DNA of 64,000 nt from Isoetes taiwanensis. Its lineage: Eukaryota; Streptophyta; Lycopodiopsida; Isoetales; Isoetaceae. Numbering within the stretch: the first letter of the stretch is position 1; each line of letters starts with the position of its first letter. The stretch is taken from NCBI GenBank assembly GCA_021234155.1, contig JAJEKV010000006.1, positions 6,666,435 to 6,730,434 of the forward strand, read 5' to 3'. Position numbers and translations under genes: made by a program. Below, in pieces: positions 48,701-61,489 of the stretch. The notes under the pieces were generated by a model, which ran no database searches, was not told the DNA's origin, and saw only the letters and a list, made by a program, of their open reading frames with translations.

Positions 48701-51700
48701 ATACAGCCAACTTTCAAAAAATTTTGGATAAGGTTTAGATCAAATAGTTTGCACTAGAACAACCGCAGCCTGTTGTTGGGCAACCGAAATGACACTTGCT
48801 CAAGTCAAACAAGGCCAGACCTTGCAAGGCCTCCTCATTAGAGGGGAGAGTCCGAACCCCGTGAGGCGAGCCCCAAAAGCTTCCCCGAGGCAGCCTTTTC
48901 TCGGCAAATATCCACCGGGTGTACGCTAAAGACCACACTCCCTGATCTCTGCCCCGTGATCCCACCGCTGAATCCTTTGTTCCGTGAACCCGGTCCGAAG
49001 GTCCAAAAATCCAACATCCGTCCGGACAAACATATCAAACCGCTGGCGCCCCCCGGGCGGCGACAAGTAGAAACCAAAGTGTTTTGTCGTCGGACATTGC
49101 GAGGTTCAAATGCCGATCCGACTTCGCCACATCGTCCGAATGCCAAAATTACCCTAGGGGACCAAGTTACACCTGGCCGGGCTTTGCAAAAGAAAGAAAC
49201 ACTTACGCCCTACATTGCAAGATTCAAGCCAGCCCACCTCCTAGGCCAATTGACTACGAGTGTGTTGCACATGAGATAATTTGGCGCTTCTTCGAGAAGG
49301 GGTGGGCTTCGCCACAAAACTTGGTCCCTAGGGCAATGTCGACGCTCGAGTCCATTGGCGAGACAGATCACGGCCCGAGAGGGAAGTTGCCCGTCCCGCC
49401 GCCAGGGCCTTTGGGAGAGGACTTTGGGGCAAGCCGCCTCGGTGGTTTTAGGGTCCGTGGTCGGCCAACACCCCCCACGCCAAGACACCTGGCCAAGGTC
49501 CTAGTCAACCGACAAGCATAGAGCCTCCAAACGTAAACCCTATGAGTTGCCGTGTTCTAGCGGTGGTTTGCATTTTGGGTGCCGAAGTTTTGGTCTTTTG
49601 CACTTGGGACGGGCCAATCACATGCAGCTGAGAACGCCAAGCAAGGGGAACTGACGGAATGGAGTTTGGACCTGCATCTCCCGCTGTGGCGCTTAGAAGT
49701 CAAGGCCCGCTTTTGCAAAGAGCAAGACATTCGTAAATTCGTAATTAATGCATAGTACGGACTTAAATTCTGATTTTTGTCACTAGCTTCCTAAGTCATC
49801 GCCAACATACAGTGCCAACTTTCAAAAATTTTGGATAAGGTTTAGATCAAATAGTTTGCACTAGAACAACCGGGCAGCCTGTTGTTGGGCAGCCGAAATG
49901 GGCACACTTGCCCAAGTCAAACAAGGCCGACCTTGCAAGGCCTCCTCATTAGAGGGGAGAGTCCGAACCCCGTGAGGCGAGCCCCAAAAGCTTCCCCGAG
50001 GCAGCCTTTTCGGCAAATAGCCCACGGGGTGTACGCTAAAGACCACACTCCCGATCTCTGCCCCCGTGATCCCACCGCTGAATCCTTTGTTCCAGGAACC
50101 TGGTCCGAGAAGGTCCAAAAATCCAACATCCGGCCCCGAGAACATATCAAACCGCTGGCGCCCCGGGCGGCGATAAAGCAGTAGAAACCAAAGTGTTTTG
50201 TCGTTCGACATTGCGGAGGTTCAAATGCCGATCCGACTTTGCCACATCGTCCTAATGCCAAAATTACCCTAGGGACCAAGTTATACCTGGCCGGCTTTGC
50301 AAAAGAAACAAACACTTACGCCTACATTGCAAAGATTCAAAAGGTAGCCCACCTCCTAGGCCAATTGACTACGAAAGTGTGTTGCACATGAGATAGTTTG
50401 GCGCTTCTTCGAAGGGGTGGGCTTCGCCACAAAACTTGGTCCCTAGGGCAATGTCGACGCTCGAGTCCATTGGCGTAGACAGATCACGGTTCCGGAGAGG
50501 GGAAATTGCCCGTCCGGCCGCCGTGGCCTTTGGGAGAGGAATTTTGGGGCAAGCCGCCCGGTGGTTTTAGGGTCCGTGTTCAAGGCCAACACCCCCTCTA
50601 CATCAAGACACGGGCAAAAGGTCCTAGTCAAATCGACAAGGATAGAGTTCAAACGTAAACCCTATGAGTTGCCGTGTTCTAGCAGTGGTTTGCGCTTTGG
50701 GTGCCGAAGTTTTGGTCTTTTGCACTTGGGACGTGGGCCGATCACATGCAGCTGAGAACGCCGGCAAGGGGAACCGACGGAATGGAGTTTGGACCTGTAT
50801 CTCCCGCTGTGGCGCTTAGAAGTCAAGGGCCGCTTTTTGCAAAAGAGAGCAAGACATTCGTAAATCTGTAATTAATGCATAGTACGGACTTAAATTCTGA
50901 TTTTTGTCACTAGCTTCCTAAGTCATCACCAACATACGTGCCAACTTTCAAAAAATTTGGATAAGGTTTAGATCAAATAGTTTGCACTAGAACAACCGGC
51001 AGCCTCGTTGTTGGGCAGCCGAGCCGCACACTTGCCCAAGTCAAACAAGGCCAGACCTTGCAAGGCCTCCTCATTAGAGGGGAGAGTCCGAACCCCGTGA
51101 GGCGAGCCCCAAAAGCTTCCCCGAGGCAGCCTTTTCCGGGCAGCCACCCCACGGGTGTACGCTTAAAGACCACACTCCCCGATCTCTGGCCTCTCGTGAT
51201 CCCACCGCTGAATCCTTTGTTCCAGAACCTGGTCCGAGAAGGTCCAAAAATCCAACATCCGGCCCGAGAACATATCAAACCGCTGCCGCCCTGGGCGACA
51301 ACAGAAAACCAAAGTGTTTTGTCGTTCGGACATTGCGAGGTTCAAATGCCGATCCGACTTCGCCACATCGTCCGAATGCCAAAATTACCCTAGGGACCAA
51401 GTTACACCTGGCCAGTTTTGCAAAAGAAAGAAACACTTACGCCCTACATTGCAAGATTCGCCAGCCCACCTCCTAGGCCAATTGACTACGAAAGTGTGTT
51501 GCACATGAGATAGTTTGGCGCTTCTTCGAGAAGGGGTGGGCTTCGCCACAAAACTTGGTCCCTAGGGCAATGTCGACGCTCGAGTCCATTGGCGAGACAG
51601 ATCACTTGCCCGAGAGGGAAGTTGCCCGTCCGGCCGCCGTGGCCTTTGGGAGAGGACTTTTGGGGCAAGCCGCCCGGTGGTTTTTAGGGTCCGTGCTCAA

Positions 51701-54700
51701 GGCCAACACCCCCCCACGCCAAGACACCTGCAAAGGTCCTAGTCAACCGACAAGCATAGAGCCTCCAAACGTAAACCCTATGAGCTGCCGTGTTCTAGCG
51801 TGGTTTGCGCTTTGGGTGCCGAAGTTTTGGTCTTTTGCACTTGGGACGTGGCCAATCACATGCGCTTGAGAACGCCGGGCAAGGGGAACTGACGGAATGG
51901 AGTTTGGACCTCATACTCCTCCCGCTGTGGCGCTTAGAAGTCAAGGCCCGCTTTTGCAATAGCAAGACATTCAGAAATTCGTAATTAATGCATAGTACGG
52001 GACTTAAATTCTGATTTTTGTCAGCTAGCTTCCTAAGTCATCGCCAACATACAGCCAACTTTCAAAAATTTTGGATAAGGTTTAGATCAAATAGTTTGCA
52101 CTAGAACAACCGGCAAATCGTTGTTGGGCAGCCGAGCCGGCACACTTGCCCAAGTCAAACAAGGCCAGACCTTGCAAGGCCTCCTCATTAGAGGGGAGAG
52201 TCCAACCCCGTGAGGCGAGCCCCAAAAGCTTCCCCGAGGCAGCCTTTTCCTCGGCAACCGCCCGGGGGGTGTACGCTAAAGACCACACTCCCCGATCTCT
52301 TGCCTCGTGATCCGACCGCTGAATCCTTTGTTCCGTGAACCTGGTCCGAGAAGGTCCAAAAATCCAACATCCGTCCCGACAACATATCAAACCGCTGGGC
52401 GCCCCGCGGGCGACAGCAGAAAAACCAAAGTGTTTTGTCGTTCGGACATTGCGAGGTTCAAATGCCGATCCGACTTCGCCACATCGTCCGAATGCCAAAA
52501 TTACCCTAGGGACCAAGTTATATGGTCGGGCTTTGCAAAAGAAACAAACACTTACGCCCTACATTGCAAGATTCAAAGAGCCCACCTCCTAGGCCAATTG
52601 ACTATGAGTGTGTTGCACATGAGATAGTTTGGCGCTTCTTCGAGAAGGGGTGGGCTTCTCGCCACAAAACTTGGTCCCTAGGGCAATGTCGACGCTCGAG
52701 TCCATTGGCGAGACAGATCACGGCCCGAGAGGGGAAATTGCCCGTCCGTCGCCGTGGCCTTTGGGAGAGGAATTTTGGGGCAAGCCGCCTCCGGTGGTTT
52801 TAGGGTCCGTGGCTCGGCCAACACCCCCTCTACATCAAGACACGGCGCAAGGTCCTAGTCAAATCCAAGGATAGAGCCTCAAACGTAAACCCTATGAGTT
52901 GCCGTGTTCTAGCGTGGTTTGGCGCTTTTGGGTGCCGAAGTTTTGGTCTTTTGCACTTGGGACGGGGCCGATCACATGCAGCTTGAGAACGCCAAGCAAG
53001 GGGAACTGACGGAATGGAGTTTGGACCAGCATCTCCCGCTGTGGCGCTTAGAAGTCAAGGGCCGCTTTTGCAAAGAGCAAGACATTCGTAAATTGTAATT
53101 AATGCATAGTACGGACTTAAATTCTGATTTTTGTCAGCTAGCTTCCTAAGTCATCGCCAACATACAGCCCAACTTTCAAAAAATTTGATAAGGTTTAGAT
53201 CAAATAGTTTCGCACTAGAACAAAATTGGCAGCTTTTGTTGTTGGGCAGCCGAAGCCGCACACTTGCCCAAGTCAAACAAGGCCGACCTTGCAAGGCCTC
53301 CTCATTAGAGGGGAGAGTCCGAACCCCGTGAGGCGAGCCCCAAAAGCTTCCCCGAGGCAGCCTTTCCCGGGCAGCGCCCGGGGGGGTGTACGCTAAAGAC
53401 CACACTCCCGATCTCTGCCTCCCGATCCGACCGCTGAATCCTTTGTTCCGTGAACCTGGTCCGAGAAGGTCCAAAAATCCAACATCCGTCCGAGAACATA
53501 TCAAACCGCTAAGCGCCCCCGCGGGCGACAACAGAGAAACCAAAGTGTTTTGTCGTTCGGACATTGCGAGGTTCAAATGCCGATCCGACTTCGCCACATC
53601 GTCCTAATGCCAAAATTACCCTAGGGACCAAGTTATACCTGGGCAGGGGCCAATTTTGCAAAAGAAACAAACACTTACGCCTACATTGCAAAGATTCGCC
53701 AGCCCACCTCCTAGGCCAATTGACTACGAGTGTGTTGCACATGAGATAGTTTGGCGCTTCTTCGAAGGGGTGGGCTTCGCCACAAAACTTGGTCCCTAGG
53801 GCAATGTCGACGCTCGAGTCCATTGGCGAGACATCACGGTTCCGAGAGGGGAAATTGCCCGTCCGGCCGCCCGTGGCCTTTGGGAGAGGAATTTTGGGGC
53901 AAGCCGCCCCGGTGGTTTTTAGGGTCCGTGCTCAAGGCCAACACCCCCCTCTACATCAAGACACGGCAAGGTCCTAGTCAAATCGACAAGGATAGAGCCC
54001 CAAACGTAAACCCTATGAGTTGCCGTGTTCTAGCGTGGTTTGCGCTTTGGGTGCCGAAGTTTTGGTCTTTTGCACTTGGGACGTGGGTCGATCACATGCA
54101 GCTGAGAACGCCAAGCAAGGGGAACCGACGGAATGGAGTTTGGACCTGTACTCCTCCCGCTGTGGCGCTTAGAAGTCAAGGGCCGCTTTTTGCAAGAGCA
54201 AGACATTCGTAAATTCGTAATTAATGCATAGTACGGACTTAAATTCTGATTTTTTGTCACCTAGCTTCCTAAGTCATCGCCAACATACATGTGCCAACTT
54301 TCAAAAATTTTGGATAAGGTTTAGATCAAATAGTTTGCACTAGAACAGTCCGGCAGCCTCGTTGTTGGGCAGCCGACACTTGCTAAGTCAAACAAGGCCA
54401 GACCTTGCAAGGCCTCCTCATTAGAGGGGAGAGTCCAAACCCCGTGAGGCGAGCCCCAAAAGCTTCCCCGAGGCAGCCTTTCCGCAAATTTCGGGGGTGT
54501 ACGCTAAAGACCACACTCCCGGATCTCTGGTTCCCGTGATCCGACCGCTGAATCCTTTGTTCCAGGAACCTGGTCCGAGAAGGTCCAAAAATCCAACATC
54601 CGTCCCGACAACATATCAAACCGCTAAGCGCCCCGCGGGCGACAAGTAGAAAACCAAAGTGTTTTGTCGTTCGACATTAAGCGAGGTTCAAATGCCGATC

Positions 54701-57700
54701 CGACTTCGCCACATCGTCCTAAATGCCAAAATTACCCTAGGGACCAAGTTACACCTGGCCAGCTTTTGCAAAAGAAAGAAACACTTACGCCCCTACATTG
54801 CAAAGATTCAAAGAGCCCACCTCCTAGGCCAATTGACTACGAAAGTGTGTTGCACATGAGATAATTTGGCGCTTCTTCGAGAAGGGGTGGGCTTCGCCAC
54901 AAAACTTGGTCCCTAGGGCAATAACGACGCTCGAGTCCATTGGCGAGACAGATCACGGTGCCCGAGAGGGAAGTTGCCCGTCCGTCGCCGTGGCCTTTGG
55001 GAGAGGACTTTTGGGGCAAGCCGCTTCCGGTGGTTTTTTAGGGTCCGTGCTCAACATCCGGGCCAACACCCCCCCTACGCCAAGACACGGCGCCGGACTT
55101 CGGTCCTAGTCAAATCTGACAAGCATAGAGCCTCAAACGTAAAACCCTATGAGTTGCCGTGTTCTAGCGTGGTTTGCATTTTGGGTGCCGAAGTTTTGGT
55201 CTTTTGCACTTGGGACGTGGCCAATCACATGCAGTTGAGAACGCCAAGCAAGGGGAACCGACGGAATGGAGTTTGGACCTCAGACTCCTCCCGTTGTGGC
55301 GCTTAGAAGTCAAGGCCCGCTTTTGCAAAGAGCAAGACATTCGTGAATTCGTAATTAATGCATAGTACGGACTTAAATTCTGATTTTTGTCACCTAGCTT
55401 CCTAAGTCATCGCCAACATACAGCCAACTTTCAAAAATTTTGATAAGGTTTAGATCAAATAGTTTGCACTAGAACAACCGGGCAGCCTTGTTGTTGGGCA
55501 AAAATGAGCCGCACACTTGCCCAAGTCAAACAAGGCCGGACCTTGCAAGGCCTCCTCATTAGAGGGGAGAGTCCAACCCCGTGAGGCGAGCCCCAAAAGC
55601 TTCCCCGAGGCCCTTTTCTCGGCAGCCGCCCACGGGGGTGTACGCTAAAGACCACACTCCCCGATCTCTGCCCCTCGTGATCCGACCGTTGAATCCTTTG
55701 TTCCGTGAACCTGGTCCGAGAAGGTCCAAAAATCCAACATCCGTCCGACAACATATCAAACCGCAAGCGCCCCCGGGGCGACAAAGTAGAAACCAAAGTG
55801 TTTTGTCGTTCGGACATTGCGAGGTTCAAATGCCGATCCGACTTTGCCACATCGTCCGGAATGCCAAAATTACCCTAGGGACCAAGTTATACGGTCGGTT
55901 TTGCAAAAGAAACAAACACTTACGCCCTACATTGCAAAGATTCAAAGCAGCCACCTCCTAGGCCAATTGACTACGAAAGTGTGTTGCACATGAGATAGTT
56001 TGGCGCTTCTTCGAGAAGGGGTGGGCTTCGCCACAAAACTTGGTCCCTAGGGCAATGTCGACGCTCGAGTCCATTGGCGAGACAGATCACGGCCCTGAGA
56101 GGGGAAATTGCCCGTCCGGCGCCGGGGCCTTTGGGAGAGGAATTTTGGGGCAAGCCGCTTCCCAAGGGTGGTTTTAGGGTCCGTGTTTCAAGGCCAACAC
56201 CCCCCCTCTACATCAAGACACGCCGCAAGGTCCTAGTCAAATCGACAAGGATAGAGCCTCAAACGTAAACCCTATGAGCTGCCGTGTTCTAGCAGTGGTT
56301 TGCGCTTTGGGTGCCGAAGTTTTGGTCTTTTGCACTTGGGACGTGGGCCATCACATGCAGCTTGAGAACGCTGGGCAAGGGGAACTGACGGAATGGAGTT
56401 TGGACCCGTATTCCTCCGCCAGGCGCTTAGAAGTCAAGGGCCGCTTTTGCAAAGAGCAAGACATTCGTAAATTGTAATTAATGCATAGTACGGACTTAAA
56501 TTCTGATTTTTGTCAGCTAGCTTCCTAAGTCATCACCAACATACAGCCAACTTTCAAAAAATTTGGATAAGGTTTAGATCAAATAGTTTGCACTAGAACA
56601 ACCGGGCAGCCTGTTGTTGGGCAGCCGAAATGGCACACTTGCCCAAGTCAAACAAGGCCAGACCTTGCAAGGCCTCCTCATTAGAGGGGAGAGTCCAACC
56701 CCGTGAGGCGAGCCCCCAAAAGCTTCCCCGAGGCAGCCTTTCTCGGCAAATAAGCCCGGGAGGTGTGTGCGCTAAAGACCACACTCCCGGATCTCGGTTC
56801 CGTGATCCACCGTTGAATCCTTTGTTCCGTGAACCTGGTCCGAGAAGGTCCAAAAATCCAACATCCGTCCGAGAACATATCAAACCGCTGCGCCGCCCAA
56901 GGGCTTACAACAGAGAAACCAAAGTGTTTTGTCGTTCGGACATTGCGAGGTTCGAAATGCCGATCCGACTTCGCCACATCGTCCGGAATGCCAAAATTAC
57001 CCTAGGGACCAAGTTACACGGTCAGTTTTGCAAAAGAAAGAAACACTTACGCCCTACATTGCAGTATTCAGCAGCCACCTCCTAGGCCAATTGACTACGA
57101 GTGTGTTGCACATGAGATAGTTTGGCGCTTCTTCGAGAAGGGGTGGGCTTCTGGCCACAAAACTTGGTCCCTAGGGCAATGTCGACGCTCGAGTCCATTG
57201 GCGAGAGAGCATCACGGCCCGGCGAGGGGAAGTTGCCCGTCCGGCCGCCCGTGGCCTTTGGGAGAGGACTTTTGGGGCAAGCTGCTTCCGGGTGGTTTTT
57301 AGGGTCCGTGCTCTGCCGTCAACACCCCCCCTCTACGTCAAGACACGGCGCAAGGTCCTAGTCAAATCTGACAAGCATAGAGCCTCCGAAACGTAAACCC
57401 TATGAGTTGCCGTGTTCTAGCGTGGTTTGCGCTTTTGGGTGCCGAAGTTTTGGTCTTTTGCACTTGGGACGTGGCCAATCACATGCGCTTGAGAACGCCA
57501 AGCAAGGGGAACTGACGGAATGGAGTTTGGACCTGTACTCCTCCCGCTGTGGCAGTTAGAAGTCAAGGCCCGCTTTTGCAGTAGCAAGACATTCGTAAAT
57601 TCGTAATTAATGCATAGTACGGACTTAAATTCTGATTTTTTGTCAGCTAGCTTCCTAAGTCATCGCCAACATACAGGCCAACTTTCAAAAATTTTGGATA

Positions 57701-59911
57701 AGGTTTAGATCAAATAGTTTGCACTAGAACAGTCCGGGCAGCCTGTTGTTGGGCAGCCGAGCTGGCACACTTGCCCAAGTCAAACAAGGCCAGGACCTTG
57801 CAAGGCCTCCTCATTAGAGGGGAGAGTCCGAACCCCAGGAGGCGAGCCCCAAAAAGCTTCCCGAGGCAGCCTTTCCTGGCAGCGCTCCGCCGGGGGGGTG
57901 TACGCTAAAGACCACACTCCCGGATCTCGGTTCCCGTATCCGACCGTTGAATCCTTTGTTCCAGGAACCTGGTCCGAGAAGGTCCAAAAAAATCCAACAT
58001 CCGTCCGGACAACATATCAAACCGCTGGCGCCCCCGCGGCGACAAGAAAACCAAAGTGTTTTGTCGTTCGGACATTGCGGAGGCTCCGAAATGCCGATCC
58101 GACTTCGCCACATCGTCCGGAATGCCAAAATTACCCTAGGGACCAAGTTATATGGTCAGTTTTGCAAAAGAAACAAACACTTACGCCCTACATTGCAGTA
58201 TTCAGCAGCCACCTCCTAGGCCAATTGACTATGAGTGTGTTGCACATGAGATAGTTTGGCGCTTCTTCGAGAAGGGGTGGGCTTCGCCACAAAACTTGGT
58301 CCCTAGGGCAATGTCGACGCTCGAGTCCATTGGCGTAGACAGATCACGGCCCGAGAGGGGGAAATTGCCCGTCCGTCGCCCGTGGCCTTTGGGAGAGGAA
58401 TTTTGGGGCAAGCCGCTTCGGTGGTTTTTAGGGTCCGTGCTCAAGGCCAACACCCCCTCTACATCAAGACACGGGCGCAAGGTCCTAGTCAACTGACAAG
58501 GATAGAGCCTCCAAACGTAAACCCTATGAGTTGCCGTGTTCTAGCAGGGTTTGGCGTTTTGGGTGCCGAAGTTTTGGTCTTTTGCACTTGGGACGTGGGC
58601 GATCACATGCAGTTGAGAACGCTGGGCAAGGGGAACCGACGGAATGGAGTTTGGACCTGTACTCCTCCCCGTTGTGGCGCTTAGAAGTCAAGGGCCGCTT
58701 TTGCAAAGAGTAAGACATTCGTAAATTCGTAATTAATGCATAGTACGGACTTAAATTCTGATTTTTTGTCAGCTAGCTTCCTAAGTCATCGCCAACATAC
58801 AGGCCAACTTTCAAAAAATTTGGATAAGGTTTAGATCAAATAGTTTGCACTAGAACAGTCCGGGCAGCCTGTTGTTGGGCAGCCGAGCTGGCACACTTGC
58901 CCAAGTCAAACAAGGCCAGGACCTTGCAAGGCCTCCTCATTAGAGGGGAGAGTCCGAACCCCAGGAGGCGAGCCCCAAAAAGCTTCCCGAGGCAGCCTTT
59001 CTCCGGCAAATCTCCCGCCCGGGGGGCGTACGCTAAAGACCACACTCCCGGATCTCGGTTCCCGTATCCGACCATTGAATCCTTTGTTCCAGGAACCTGG
59101 TCCGAGAAGGTCCAAAAAAATCCAACATCCGTCCGGGAGAACATATCAAACCGCGAAGCGTTCTGCGGGCGACAGCGTAGAAACCAAAGTGTTTTGTCGT
59201 TCGGACATTGCGGAGGCTCCGAAATGCCGATCCGACTTCGCCACATCGTCCGGAATGCCAAAATTACCCTAGGGACCAAGTTACCGGGGTCGGTTTGCAA
59301 AAGAAAGAAACACTTACGCCCTACATTGCAGTATTCAGCAGCCACCTCCTAGGCCAATTGACTACGAGTGTGTTGCACATGAGATAGTTTGGCGCTTCTT
59401 CGAGAAGGGGTGGGCTTCTGGCCACAAAACTTGGTCCCTAGGGCAATGTCGACGTTCTGAGTCCATTGGCAGAGACAGATCACGGTTCCGAAGAGGGGAA
59501 GTTGCCCGTCCGTCGCCAGGGCCTTTGGGAGAGGACTTTTGGGGCAAGCTGCTTCCGGGTGGTTTTTAGGGTCCGTGCTCTGGCGTCAACACCCCCCCTC
59601 TACGTCAAGACCGCGGCAAGGGTCCTAGTCAAATCGACAAGCATAGAGCCTCCCAAACGTAAACCCTATGAGTTGCCGTGTTCTAGCGGGGTTTATGCTT
59701 TTGGGTGCCGAGTTTTGGTCTTTTCCACTTGGGACGTGGCCAATCACATGCAGTTGAGAACGCGAAGCAAGGGGAACTGACGGAATGGAGTTTGGACCTG
59801 TACTCCTCCCGTTGTGGCAGTTAGAAGTCAAGGCCCGCTTTTGCAGTAGCAAGACATTCGTAAATTCTGATTTTTTGTCAGCTAGCATCCTAAGTCATCG
59901 CCAACATACAG
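45788..59911. repeat. Tandem array 3 of the ~1.12-kb monomer (12 anchors)
   Basis: Anchors lie near 46499, 47608, 48733, 49837, 50961, 52079, 53188, 54319, 55447, 56571, 57699 and 58823. The start (ACCCTATGGACTAAG, GATATGG, TTGCAACATTAGAGG near 46598) and the truncated end match the other arrays. This is the most regular array. The last three or four monomers share private variants, such as CATTGCAGTATTCAGCAGCC and GGATCTCGGTTCC, which suggests local spread toward the right end. As in the other arrays, no frame is consistent across monomers. Confidence 0.95.
50966..52079. repeat. Representative satellite monomer (1114 bp)
   Basis: Measured anchor to anchor. Landmarks in order: GTTTAGATCAAATAGTTTGC; the palindrome CCTTGCAAGG; a CCCCGTG ... 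CACGGG pair around CCCCAAAAGCTTCCCCGAGG; GGTCCAAAAATCCAACATCC; GGTTCAAATGCCGATCCGAC; CCCTAGGGACCAAGTT (51388-51403); AACACTTACGCC; CACCTCCTAGGCCAATTGAC; the inverted partner AACTTGGTCCCTAGGG (51552-51567); GTGGCCTTTGGGAGAGGA; GGTGCCGAAGTTTTGGTC; GCTTAGAAGTCAAGG; GTAATTAATGCATAGTA; CTAAGTCATCGCCAACATAC. The distal part is AT-rich and the centre GC-rich. No promoter or RNA gene is recognised. Confidence 0.9.
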
Positions 59912-60215
59912 GCATGTTGAGATAAACTACATCTTCGCATGTTGGTAGGGTATTAGTTCTCATAGCAGGGGACAAAATTAAAAAATATATATATATATGT
60001 CGTCGTAACAAGCGAACACGTAGCTATTGGTAAGGTATTAGTTATCGTAGCAGGTAAGGTATTACTAGTTATCATCATCGTATTATATACCTCATAGCTC
60101 AACGGATGTACCACAAAACATTGAACATTTTCATGGTGGTATATTTCGTAACTTTAACGGGTGTAGCAAGTCAAATAAACCCCTATCCATGTTAAATAAA
60201 CCCATGTATCCATCG
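59912..60215. repeat. Array tail segment E, copy 3
   Basis: This is the same tail as copies 1 and 2, from CATGTTGAGATAAAC to AAACCCATGTATC. It then differs: instead of AAGTGTACATGCATTC it continues CATCGT and a short poly-A run into CACTA right-end sequence. This copy gives the link between the array and the transposon end. Confidence 0.75.
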
Positions 60216-60519
60216 TAAAAAAAAAAAAAACGTCCTTACAAACGTCGTTCAACGACGTTTTTTGTCGTCGTTAACGGCGTCCGCGACGTCGTTAAACGAC
60301 GACACAGGATTTAAATCGAAAACAGGCGGCAATCCCGCCGCTTATTTTCGAGCAAGCAAAGCTTATGGAGGAGCGTTTTTTGAGGCGATTTTCGGCGCGG
60401 ATCTACTTTGGGGTCTACTCTAAGTGTAAGACAAGCTTCATAAGGTATGTGCACGGATCAACCAACTCGTTTTTTGAATCTAAACTTGTTTTTGGGTAGA
60501 TTTAGGGCTTTTTGTATTT

Positions 60520-60790
60520 GTTGTTTGTTCTTCCTTCAACCTCCATTCTTCTTCTTCCATTCTTGCATCCTTCTTCCATACATATTCTTCCATTCCCTTT
60601 GTCATCTTCTTCTTCGATTCTTCCTCCTCTTATACTACTTCTTCCTCCTCTTATTCAAATTCTTACTCTTAATCCTCCTCTTGCGCTTCATCTTCTTCAG
60701 ATTCTTCCTCCCCATTTTCGGTTCCTCCTCTTCTTCTTAGCCTTTTCTTCTTGAATTCTTCCATTCTTCTTCTAATTTTTTTTTTCCCAT
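60520..60790 (+). repeat. Pyrimidine-rich (CTT/TTC) low-complexity tract
   Basis: The plus strand consists mostly of TTC, CTT and TCC words. The Phe/Leu/Ser-only frames at 60447-60754 are by-products of this composition. The tract could be a decayed (CTT)n microsatellite or a pyrimidine-rich leader of a lost transposase gene. Confidence 0.6.
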
Positions 60791-60834
60791 CTAAGAAGAC
60801 GTCGTTAAAAGATCTAGACCCTTCTTCTTTCCAA

Positions 60835-61220
60835 AATTTTTTCCTTATTAGTTGTTTTATACTATTTCTTTCTAATCATTGAATTTTTGTTTTGCATGTA
60901 CACTCCTAGCAAAATGTGTTGTTCTTGCAAAACAAGTTGGCACCTCTTCCGGTAAGGATTTAATTTTTTTCAATACGCTAATAAAATACTAATGCTTTAT
61001 TTAGGTTAAATTGTTATCCAAGAAGGGGCGTCATTGAAACCACCCTCCCCCATTGATTTTCCATATTTTTTTTTCCTTTAAGTTGTTTATTTATACTAAT
61101 ATTTTACTAATCATTGAATTTATTGTTTTGCATGTACACTCCTAGCAAATGCGTTGTTTGTGCAAAACAACTTTGCCACCTTGTACCAGGTAAGCATTTA
61201 ATTTTCAATATGCTTAATGT
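60835..61220 (+). repeat. Imperfect tandem duplication (~236-bp period) with GGTAAG motifs
   Basis: Copy one (about 60835-60985) and copy two (about 61070-61220) share TTTTGCATGTACACTCCTAGC, then a short segment around TTGCAAAACAA or GTGCAAAACAA, and end in CCGGTAAG and CAGGTAAG respectively, followed by ATTTAATTTT. CAGGTAAG is a consensus-like plant 5' splice site. The pattern could be a duplicated small exon with its donor site in a decayed transposase gene. No protein is recognised. Confidence 0.5.
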
Positions 61221-61489
61221 ATTGATTAATGTATTTAGCTTAATTTATTGATTAATGTATTTAGATAAAAAAAAATGGGGCTTCATTTATTTTTGTATTT
61301 TTTAATATATTTAAGCGACATCATTTAATGACGTTAAAATCTTATATTTCTTTATTGGTTAAATTCATTTTACAGGCTTTAAATTAAATGTATTAACTTC
61401 ATTCATAATAAATGTATTATTATTATTTTTTTCAATTTATAAAAAAAAAAAAAAAAAAAAATTAAATTTTTTTTAATACACGTAAGCAA

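Noticed and set aside
821-59911. Many open frames of 60-244 aa in the arrays, on both strands (for example minus strand 32901-33635).
   Set aside because: Similar peptide pieces recur from monomer to monomer but in different frames because of indels. They lack conserved starts and stops and match no domain. They are reading-frame by-products of the satellite.
28801-59911. Array considered as a centromeric or rDNA spacer satellite.
   Set aside because: No rRNA gene, no short centromere-type monomer and no centromeric retrotransposon is visible. The bordering CACTA ends give a simpler account. Location on the chromosome cannot be judged from the window.
60447-60754. Phe/Leu-rich frames that could be read as membrane segments.
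   Set aside because: They come from the pyrimidine-rich low-complexity tract and contain nothing but its codons.
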